Assembly (NCBI GenBank): GCA_944391955.1 | Contig: CALXVG010000011.1 | Location: forward strand, 1-35,667 | Length of the DNA: 35,667 nt | Reading direction: 5' to 3' | Source of the DNA: an uncultured Clostridia bacterium | Lineage (GTDB): Bacteria > Bacillota > Clostridia > TANB77 > CAG-508 | Shown: positions 29,524 to 35,667 of the stretch, one piece after another | How the letters are laid out: each line of letters starts with the position of its first letter | How positions within the stretch are numbered: the stretch's first letter is position 1 | Translations under genes and position numbers: made by a program | The notes under the pieces: generated by a model | Database searches by the model: none | The model's input: only the letters and a program-made list of their open reading frames with translations | What the model was told of the DNA's origin: nothing

Positions 29524-29536
29524 TACATTTTGCTAA
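29510..29536 (-). promoter_or_regulatory. CIRCE-like operator B, degenerate
   Basis: Read on the plus strand, TTAGCACTT-N9-TTTTGCTAA is 27 bp long with the standard 9-base centre. One half matches the CIRCE half-site at 8 of 9 bases, the other only in its outer part. It encloses the -35 box. Binding by HrcA is likely but weaker, which is an inference. Confidence 0.6.
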
Positions 29537-29561
29537 TTTTTTTATTTTTTTATTATCTACA

Positions 29562-30779
29562 TTATAATTCTACTTTTTTAAATGTCTTTTTTCCTCTTGA
29601 TAATACAACTCCATTTTTTAATTCTTGAGAAGTTACTTGCTTGTTCATGTCTGTTACTTTTGAACCTTCTATGCTTACTCCTCCTTGTTCAATAGCACGT
29701 CTTGCTTCTGATTTTGAAGTTACAAGACCTGATTTCACTAATAAATCTAATATACTTATTGTTCCTTCTGATAAATCAGTTTCTATTAATTTAACAGTAG
29801 GCATTTCTGTTGAATATCCTTTACTAAAGATTTCTCTTGAAGCTTTTTGTGCTTTTTCTGCTTCTTCTTCATTATGAACTAATTTTGTTAATTCATATGC
29901 TAATATTTCTTTTGCTTCGTTCAATTTACTTCCTTCCCATTTATCCATTTCATCTATTTGTTCTAATGGTAAGAAAGTAAGCATTCTTATACATTTTAAT
30001 ACATCTGCATCTGCAATGTTTCTCCAATATTGATAAAATTCAAATGGAGAAGTTTTATTAGGGTCTAGCCATACTGCTCCTTTTTGTGTTTTTCCCATTT
30101 TCTTTCCTTCTGAATTTAATAACAAATTAATAGTCATTGCTGAAGCATCTTTTCCAAGCTTTCTTCTTATTAATTCTGTTCCACCAAGCATATTACTCCA
30201 TTGGTCATCACCACCAAATTGCAAATTACAATTATATTTTTCGAATAATTGTAAAAAGTCATAGCTTTGTAATATCATATAATTAAACTCTAAAAAGCTT
30301 AGTCCCTTTTCCATTCTTTGTTTATAGCATTCTGCTGTAAGCATTCTATTTACAGAAAAATGTGGTCCAATATCTCTTAAAACTTGAATATATCCCAATT
30401 TTGTTAACCAATCTGCATTATTTGCAAGAATAGCTTTACCATCAGAAAAATCTATAAATTTGCTTATTTGTTTTTTAAAACACTCAATATTATGATTTAT
30501 TGTTTCTTCTGTCATCATTGTTCTCATATCACTTCTACCTGAAGGGTCTCCTATCATTCCTGTTCCTCCTCCAAGTAAAGCTATTGGTGTATTACCTGCC
30601 ATTTGTAATCTTTTCATTAAGCATAAAGCCATAAAATGTCCTACATGTAAACTATCAGCTGTTGGGTCGAATCCTATATAAAATATTGCTTTACCTTCAT
30701 TTACTAAATTTCTTACTACTTCTTCGTCTGTAACTTGTGCTATAAGCCCTCTAGCTTTTAGTTCTTCGTATATTTTCAT
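29562..30779 (-). CDS. tyrS: Tyrosyl-tRNA synthetase
   Basis: The 405-residue class I synthetase charges tRNA-Tyr. The HIGH-type motif is HVGHF near residue 45, and the KMSKS-type loop is KKMGKT, a normal form for bacterial TyrS. GGDDQWSNMLGG lies between them, and an S4 RNA-binding domain ends the protein. The start at 30779 lies 8 bases after GGAG; the ATG at 30783 is too close to it. A promoter is at 30812-30840. The leader is short and shows no T-box, unlike tyrS of many Firmicutes. Confidence 0.96.
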   Translation of the reverse strand: MKIYEELKARGLIAQVTDEEVVRNLVNEGKAIFYIGFDPTADSLHVGHFMALCLMKRLQMAGNTPIALLGGGTGMIGDPSGRSDMRTMMTEETINHNIECFKKQISKFIDFSDGKAILANNADWLTKLGYIQVLRDIGPHFSVNRMLTAECYKQRMEKGLSFLEFNYMILQSYDFLQLFEKYNCNLQFGGDDQWSNMLGGTELIRRKLGKDASAMTINLLLNSEGKKMGKTQKGAVWLDPNKTSPFEFYQYWRNIADADVLKCIRMLTFLPLEQIDEMDKWEGSKLNEAKEILAYELTKLVHNEEEAEKAQKASREIFSKGYSTEMPTVKLIETDLSEGTISILDLLVKSGLVTSKSEARRAIEQGGVSIEGSKVTDMNKQVTSQELKNGVVLSRGKKTFKKVEL

Positions 30780-30811
30780 ATTCATCACTCCAAAATAAAT
30801 TAATTGATAAG

Positions 30812-30840
30812 ATTATACCATTTTAATAACATTATTACAA
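30812..30840 (-). promoter_or_regulatory. Sigma-A type promoter of tyrS
   Basis: On the minus strand, TTGTAA (30835-30840), a 17-nt spacer and a consensus TATAAT (30812-30817), about 30 bases before the start. Confidence 0.7.
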
Positions 30841-30922
30841 GAGAAAGAATATATTTTAATAGGATTTATAACTATACATTACTGACAAATACAGTAAAGT
30901 TGATTTATTTTTACATAATATC

Positions 30923-30951
30923 TTGCATTTTTCTTATTTACAGTATATAAT
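30923..30951 (+). promoter_or_regulatory. Sigma-A type promoter of murC
   Basis: TTGCAT (30923-30928), a 17-nt spacer and a consensus TATAAT (30946-30951), about 30 bases before murC. It is back to back with the tyrS promoter across about 80 bases. Confidence 0.7.
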
Positions 30952-30984
30952 TTAATGGACTTATAGAAAGGTTAGTGTGATTTT

Positions 30985-32370
30985 ATGAATACAAATAATA
31001 TAGAGAATCTAAAACAATATAAACATATTCATTTAATTGGCATAGGTGGAATTAGTATGAGTGCAATTGCAGAAGTTTTACATAATTGGGGCATTTTTGT
31101 TACTGGTTCTGATTGTACTAGAAGTAAAATTACAGATAAATTAGCCAGCCACGGTATATATGTTTCTATTGGTCATAATACAAATCTTGTTGAAAAAGCT
31201 GATTTTGTAATTTATTCTGCTGCTGTAAAACAAGATGACCCTGAACTTATTTGTGCAAAAACAAATAATATACCAATTGTTGAAAGAGCTGATTTTGTTG
31301 GATTTTTAACTAGAATTTATGATAACACAATTGGAATTGCTGGTACTCATGGTAAAACCACTACTACATCAATGATTGCATTGTGCTTTATTCAAGCTGG
31401 TTTAGATCCTAATTTTCAAGTAGGAGCTATTTTAAAAGAAGTTAATAGCAATCATAGAGTTGGTCGTAGTGATTATTTTATTCTTGAGGCATGCGAATAT
31501 GTTGAAAGTTTTTTGAAATTTTCTCCTCAAAGCACAGTTGTTACAAATATTGATAATGACCATTTAGATTATTTTAAAACATATGATAATATAAAAAAAG
31601 CATTTGGAAAATATGTTAATTTATTACCTAAAGATGGTTTTTTAGTAACAAATGGTGATGATATAGATTGTATTGAATTAAGAAAACAAACTTCTGCCAG
31701 AGTAATAACTTTTGGTATTCAAAATGACAAATCTAATTTTGTTGCAAGAAATATTAGATTTAATGTAAATGGATTTCCTATATTTGATGTTTATCATAAT
31801 AATACATATTTTGGAGAATTTAAATTATCAGTTCCGGGTATTCATAATGTTTACAATGCATTAGCTTGTATAGCAATGTGCACAGCTTATGGAATTGCAA
31901 AACACACAATAAAATCTGTACTTGCTGAATTTAAAGGTGCTAGCAGAAGGTTTGAACTAGTTGGTTCTTATTCTGATATTGATATTTATGATGATTATGC
32001 ACATCACCCAAGTGAAGTATTGGCAACAGCAAAAGCTATGAAAAATAAAAAATATCGCCAATCTTGGGTAATATTTCAACCACATACTTATAGTAGAACA
32101 AAAGAGCTTTTAGGTGATTTTGCAGAAGCACTAATAAGCTTTGATAATATAATAATTACAGATATTTATGCAGCTAGGGAAACAGATACATATGGGGTAT
32201 CTTCTAAAGATTTAGTAAATAAAATTAAAGAGTATGGTAAAAATGCTTTATATATTTCTGATTTTGATGATATAGTAAAATTTATTAAATCACATGCTTG
32301 CCCTCATGACATTGTTTTAACTTTGGGTGCTGGTACAGTAACCGAAATTGGAAGTAAAATTTTAACATAG
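30985..32370 (+). CDS. murC: UDP-N-acetylmuramate-L-alanine ligase
   Basis: The 461-residue cytosolic ligase adds L-alanine to UDP-MurNAc, the first step of the peptidoglycan stem peptide. The N-terminal Rossmann motif is HLIGIGGISMSAIAE, the ATP loop is GTHGKTTTT at residues 120-128, and VVTNIDNDHLDYF and DIYDDYAHHPSEV are Mur-ligase signatures. The length is normal for MurC. AAAGG lies 13 bases before the ATG, a long spacing, but the N terminus fits the family. It stands alone with its own promoter and terminator. Confidence 0.96.
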   Translation: MNTNNIENLKQYKHIHLIGIGGISMSAIAEVLHNWGIFVTGSDCTRSKITDKLASHGIYVSIGHNTNLVEKADFVIYSAAVKQDDPELICAKTNNIPIVERADFVGFLTRIYDNTIGIAGTHGKTTTTSMIALCFIQAGLDPNFQVGAILKEVNSNHRVGRSDYFILEACEYVESFLKFSPQSTVVTNIDNDHLDYFKTYDNIKKAFGKYVNLLPKDGFLVTNGDDIDCIELRKQTSARVITFGIQNDKSNFVARNIRFNVNGFPIFDVYHNNTYFGEFKLSVPGIHNVYNALACIAMCTAYGIAKHTIKSVLAEFKGASRRFELVGSYSDIDIYDDYAHHPSEVLATAKAMKNKKYRQSWVIFQPHTYSRTKELLGDFAEALISFDNIIITDIYAARETDTYGVSSKDLVNKIKEYGKNALYISDFDDIVKFIKSHACPHDIVLTLGAGTVTEIGSKILT

Positions 32371-32372
32371 AT

Positions 32373-32402
32373 AAAAGGATGCTTTTAAATAGCATCCTTT
32401 TT
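32373..32402. terminator. Bidirectional terminator between murC and the histidine kinase
   Basis: An 11-bp stem AAAAGGATGCT / AGCATCCTTTT with a 7-base loop and T runs on both sides lies between the converging genes. Confidence 0.85.
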
Positions 32403-32412
32403 AAATTCTTTT

Positions 32413-33627
32413 TTAAATTCTTATTGTAAATTTTGTTCCTTTAGGAGTATTATCACTTACTTTTATGCTTCCACCATGAAGTTTTACAATTGTTTGAGCA
32501 ATTGATAATCCTAATCCCGTTCCCCCTGTTTCTCTACTTCTTGCTTTATCTGCTCTATAAAATCTTTCAAATATGTGTTTTTTCTGTTCATCTCCTATAC
32601 CTATACCTGTATCAGAAATTTCTATCACACATTTTCCATCTTTATGAAAACTAGAAACTTTTATTTCTTCTCCTTCTGCAGTATATTTTATTGCATTATC
32701 TAAAAGTATTATGATTAATTGAGAAATCTTATTAGGTGAAATATTTATTGTTTTATTACAATTTAAATCTAATGAAAGTGTTTTTTCCTGTAATCTTGCA
32801 TATTCCACATATGGATCTGTTATTTCTTTCAAAAATTTATCAATATCTACTGGCTCTTTTTGTAATTTTAATTTATTAGCATCTGCTGTTGCTAATAACA
32901 TTAGTTCTTTTACAAGTTTTCCTAATCTTCTTGTTTCATTTATAGTTAAATTTATATCTTCTGATTTATCAATAATTTTACTTTCTGGTTCTTGTAATAA
33001 TAATTGCTGTTTAGCTTGAATAATTGTTAAAGGAGTTCTAAGTTCATGTGCTGCATTTTGAACAAATTCTGTCTGTTTTTTATAATTTTCCAATATAGGT
33101 GCCAATGTTTTTCTTGATAAAAAGTAACTTATGATCATTGAAGTTGTTATTATCATTAAGCTCATACCGAATAGTCTTGTTTTTAAATTATGCAATGTTT
33201 GAATTTCTCCATCAACATTTGTTAATAATTGAATATATACAACTTCTTCTGTTTTCACATTATATGCCATTGTTGTTATACCTCTATAATTGTATTCATC
33301 ATTTACTTTTAAAGTATATATGTTGTTTAAATTGCTTTTATCAAATTCAATCAAATCTAAATAATCATCATAAAGACGCCCTAGACTATTTTGATTTATT
33401 ATATTTCCCTCTGTATCTCGAACTATATATATACTTCTAGGGTTTATTACAAGAGCGGTTTCATTATCTGCAAGGCTTTTTAATTCTTCATCTATTTCTT
33501 CATATAATAATGATTCTGCTCTTTTATAGATAACAACATTAAATATTATAACAAGAATTGTAAATGTTATAAAAGTAGAAAATGCATTTTTAAATAATTG
33601 TTCTCTTAATATTTTTTTCTCTTCCAT
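32413..33627 (-). CDS. Sensor histidine kinase
   Basis: This is a 404-residue membrane kinase. Helix 1 is at about 14-33, an extracytoplasmic sensor region of about 115 residues follows, and helix 2 is at about 152-170. The dimerisation/phosphoacceptor motif is NAAHELRTPL (His194), and the ATPase domain carries the N box (LLDNAIKYT), G1 (DTGIGIG) and G2 (GGTGLGLSI). It follows the response regulator by 12 bases and has GGAGA before its ATG. The signal is unknown. The nearby ABC transporter may be part of the same response, which is an inference. Confidence 0.93.
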   Translation of the reverse strand: MEEKKILREQLFKNAFSTFITFTILVIIFNVVIYKRAESLLYEEIDEELKSLADNETALVINPRSIYIVRDTEGNIINQNSLGRLYDDYLDLIEFDKSNLNNIYTLKVNDEYNYRGITTMAYNVKTEEVVYIQLLTNVDGEIQTLHNLKTRLFGMSLMIITTSMIISYFLSRKTLAPILENYKKQTEFVQNAAHELRTPLTIIQAKQQLLLQEPESKIIDKSEDINLTINETRRLGKLVKELMLLATADANKLKLQKEPVDIDKFLKEITDPYVEYARLQEKTLSLDLNCNKTINISPNKISQLIIILLDNAIKYTAEGEEIKVSSFHKDGKCVIEISDTGIGIGDEQKKHIFERFYRADKARSRETGGTGLGLSIAQTIVKLHGGSIKVSDNTPKGTKFTIRI

Positions 33628-33639
33628 TTTTTATCTCCA

Positions 33640-34308
33640 TTATTCATTTACTATATACCCTACTCCTCTAACTGTTTTTATATATTTGTCATAACCATAT
33701 TTTTTTAAAGTTTTTCTTAGTCCACTTGCATATACCTCAACAACATTTGTAGTGGTATAAGAATCAAATCCCCATATTTTATCAAAGATTTGTTCTTTGG
33801 TAACAATTGTATTTTTAGAAGATATTAGGTACTCTAAAATGTCAAACTGTTTTCCTTGCAATGGTACTTCTTTATCTTTTATCATTACTTGTCTATTTTG
33901 TAAATTAATTGTCATATCTTTAAATTCTAATAATTGTGAATTATAGTTTCCATTTGTTCTTCGTATGATTGCTTCTAATCTTGCAATTAATTCTTCAGTT
34001 TCAAAAGGTTTAACCAAGTAATCATCTGCTCCATATCTAAAGCCTTTTAGTTTATCAGAAATTGAGTCTTTAGCTGTTAATATTAAAACTGGTGTATATA
34101 CCTTATTTTCTCTTAATTTTAATAATACATCATATCCAGACATTTCAGGAAGCATTAAATCTAAAATTATTGCATCATAAATACTTTCTTTTGCATATGT
34201 ATATCCTTCATATCCATCAAAAGCTTGCTCAGTTTGAAATTTTTTGCAAATACATTGTTTTATGGTGTCTGATAAGATTCTTTCATCTTCAATTATTAAA
34301 ATTTTCAT
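33640..34308 (-). CDS. OmpR/PhoB family response regulator
   Basis: The 222-residue regulator has a receiver domain with the phosphoacceptor Asp50 (IILDLMLPEMSG) and the conserved Lys in DDYLVKPFE. The C-terminal winged-helix DNA-binding domain has LQGKQFDILEYL and YASGLRKTLKKYG followed by VRGVGYI. The partner kinase gene follows by 12 bases. AAAGGA precedes the ATG at 11 nt. Targets cannot be read from this window. Confidence 0.94.
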   Translation of the reverse strand: MKILIIEDERILSDTIKQCICKKFQTEQAFDGYEGYTYAKESIYDAIILDLMLPEMSGYDVLLKLRENKVYTPVLILTAKDSISDKLKGFRYGADDYLVKPFETEELIARLEAIIRRTNGNYNSQLLEFKDMTINLQNRQVMIKDKEVPLQGKQFDILEYLISSKNTIVTKEQIFDKIWGFDSYTTTNVVEVYASGLRKTLKKYGYDKYIKTVRGVGYIVNE

Positions 34309-34380
34309 ATTATATCAAATCCTTTCCTAAATAATGATATCATGAAAAAATTAAAATATAATTAAATACTTATACTAAAT

Positions 34381-34400
34381 AAAAATTCCCTTTAAGGGAA
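34381..34400 (-). terminator. Terminator of the RNase P RNA gene
   Basis: On the minus strand a stem TTCCC / GGGAA with an AT-rich loop is followed by TTTTTATTT, just past the 3' end of the RNA. Confidence 0.75.
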
Positions 34401-34407
34401 TATATTT

Positions 34408-34752
34408 AAGAGTATGTCTATAAGCCGGGTTCTGTCTAGAACAGTCATTTATCTCGAATATATATTACTATATACCTCAAGCCACCAATTCAGAAGATGA
34501 CGGGCAATCTTAGCCTTCTTTTTAGGTGTTGCTCCGGATGGGGTTTACACTGACCTAACATGTCTCCACATTAGCGGTGAGCTCTTACCTCGCCTTTTCA
34601 CCATTGCTATAATATATAGCTGTTATTTTCTGTTGCACTTTCCTTAAGGTTACCCTCACTGGACGTTATCCAGCATCCTTGCCCTATGGAGCCCGGACTT
34701 TCCTCATATAAATCCTTGCGAATTTTATACGCGACTGCTCAACATACTCCAT
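34408..34752 (-). ncRNA. rnpB: RNase P RNA component
   Basis: This catalytic RNA matures the 5' ends of tRNAs. On the minus strand the outer P1 stem pairs GAGTATGT (5') with ACATACTC (3'). The universal core GAGGAAAGTCCGGGCTCC follows, then AGTGCAACAGAAA, and ACAGAACCCGGCTTAT lies near the 3' end. The length is about 345 nt. A consensus promoter lies directly upstream and a terminator downstream, so it is an independent unit between the ABC transporter and the two-component genes. Ends are set from the P1 stem and are good to a few bases. Confidence 0.95.
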
Positions 34753-34757
34753 TAATT

Positions 34758-34786
34758 ATTTTACCTAGTTTTTATCAAAATGTCAA
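34758..34786 (-). promoter_or_regulatory. Strong sigma-A promoter of rnpB
   Basis: On the minus strand, a consensus TTGACA (34781-34786), a 17-nt spacer and TAAAAT (34758-34763). The -35 box lies 10 bases past the stop of the ABC ATPase gene, and the expected start matches the RNA 5' end. Confidence 0.8.
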
Positions 34787-34795
34787 GCATGCAAA

Positions 34796-35458
34796 TTATA
34801 CAATTTTTCCATCTTCGATTTGAATAATTCTATCAGCCTGTTTTGCTATTTCTAAATTGTGAGTAATCATTATTATTGTTTGTTTATATTCTTTATTTGC
34901 TTTTTTCAATAATTGTATAATTTCATTGCTTGATTTAGAGTCTAAATTTCCTGTTGGTTCATCTGCTAATATTATTGTTGGATCTATCATTAATGCTCTT
35001 CCTATTGCAACCTTTTGCTGTTGCCCTCCTGATATTTCGTTTGGCAAATGTTTCCTTCTATTATCAATACCTAGGAATTTAGTTATTTCTCCTAGTTTTT
35101 GCCTATCTACCTTTTGTTTATTAAGTTCTACTGGTAATGTTATGTTTTCTTCTACATTTAATGTTGGAATTAAGTTATAGAATTGATAAATAATTCCTAT
35201 TTTTTGTCTTCTTAATATTGTTAAATCTCTTTTGTTCATTTCATATATATTTTTATCATAAAAATATACTTGTCCTGCTGTTGGTTTTTCTAAACCTGCA
35301 AGCATATGTAATATAGTTGTTTTTCCGCTGCCAGAAGGTCCAATTATTGCAATAAATTCTCCTTCTTCTACTTCAAATGATACATCATTAACAGCTATAA
35401 CTTCTGCTTCTCCTTTACCATATACTTTTTTTAGATTTTCTACTTTTAAAATTTTCAT
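34796..35458 (-). CDS. ABC transporter ATP-binding protein (MacB/LolD type)
   Basis: This is a 220-residue ATPase. Walker A is GPSGSGKTT (residues 40-48), the Q loop is IYQFYNLIPTLNVEEN, the signature is ISGGQQQKV, Walker B is IILADEPTGNLDS, and the switch histidine is in MITHN. The DEPTGNLD form is typical of ATPases that work with FtsX-like permeases in export or antimicrobial-peptide sensing. The upstream gene, cut by the window edge, looks like such a permease. GGAGG lies 10 bases before the ATG. With the two-component genes beyond rnpB it may form a resistance module, which is an inference. Confidence 0.94.
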   Translation of the reverse strand: MKILKVENLKKVYGKGEAEVIAVNDVSFEVEEGEFIAIIGPSGSGKTTILHMLAGLEKPTAGQVYFYDKNIYEMNKRDLTILRRQKIGIIYQFYNLIPTLNVEENITLPVELNKQKVDRQKLGEITKFLGIDNRRKHLPNEISGGQQQKVAIGRALMIDPTIILADEPTGNLDSKSSNEIIQLLKKANKEYKQTIIMITHNLEIAKQADRIIQIEDGKIV

Positions 35459-35476
35459 ATCAATTTTTCCTCCATA

Positions 35477-35667
35477 TTATTCCTCTTTTATCATTTTTGT
35501 TGAGCATAAAGTTATAATTAACATTATCATAAATAATCCTGCTGCAAATATTCCTATTTCTGTAAATGGTATTAGTAATTGGTTTAATATTATAACATTT
35601 TCCATGTGTTTTATTATACCATATATTATTGGTATTGATAAAATCGCTGATATTATTACTGCTTTTA
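35477..35667 (-). CDS. C-terminal end of an FtsX-like ABC permease (partial)
   Basis: An open frame enters from the right edge and stops at TAA (35477-35479), giving 63 residues. It contains two hydrophobic helices joined by LLIPFTEIGIFAAG and ends CSTKMIKEE. This fits the C terminus of an FtsX/MacB-type permease, whose last helices have this spacing. It ends 18 bases before the ATPase gene on the same strand, so the two are coupled. The N-terminal part lies outside the window. Confidence 0.75.
   Translation of the reverse strand, partial: KAVIISAILSIPIIYGIIKHMENVIILNQLLIPFTEIGIFAAGLFMIMLIITLCSTKMIKEE

Overview
The window reads as a chromosomal stretch from an AT-rich, endospore-forming Firmicute, most likely an uncultured member of the Clostridia. 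The reasons are the sporulation genes yabP, yabQ and spoIIM, a Gram-positive style hrcA-grpE-dnaK-dnaJ operon, strong AGGAGG ribosome-binding sites, sigma-A type promoters with 17-nt spacers, and TGA used as a stop. Most content is housekeeping and most genes lie on the minus strand. Only serS, engB and murC are on the plus strand.

Layout. 1-639: non-coding, AT-rich, with a 21-bp imperfect direct repeat. 640-4468 (minus): spoIIM, yabP, yabQ, divIC, rho and a low-molecular-weight phosphatase. 4614-5228: an orphan six-helix membrane protein with foreign-looking codon use, a clear promoter and a structured leader. 5560-6027: a compact minus-strand RNA operon, tRNA-Thr / 5S rRNA / tRNA-Asn / tRNA-Leu, whose promoter overlaps the 3' end of a DUF5662 gene. 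6018-9905: operon pgsA-ligA-(78 aa)-dtd-DUF5662. 9989-11431: a pilin-like protein with a formylglycine-generating-enzyme-like (C-type-lectin fold) domain. 11536-13517 (plus): serS and engB. 13542-23622 (minus): a long operon-like run, HD phosphohydrolase, rsmE, Lys/Thr-tailed membrane protein, yicC, remA, rpoZ, gmk, a 35-residue membrane peptide, cdaA, truA and clpB. 23656-24537: a radical SAM protein. 24609-29536: the heat-shock operon with HrcA operators around its promoter. 29562-30779 tyrS and 30985-32370 murC are divergent. 32413-35667 (minus): a partial FtsX-type permease, ABC ATPase, RNase P RNA, response regulator and histidine kinase.

The most interesting item is the 3' end of the pilin/FGE-like gene. 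All nine arginine codons before its last 30 codons are AGA or AGG, but the four near the C terminus are CGC, CGA, CGA and CGG. They lie exactly where diversity-generating retroelements rewrite C-type-lectin-fold targets, so this may be a remote target of such an element. No reverse transcriptase or template repeat is in the window. Other points worth a look are the dual, partly non-canonical HrcA operators, the unlisted 35-residue peptide between gmk and cdaA, the RNA operon started from inside a coding sequence, and the foreign-looking membrane protein with its structured leader.

All family assignments come from reading motifs by eye. No database search was run.
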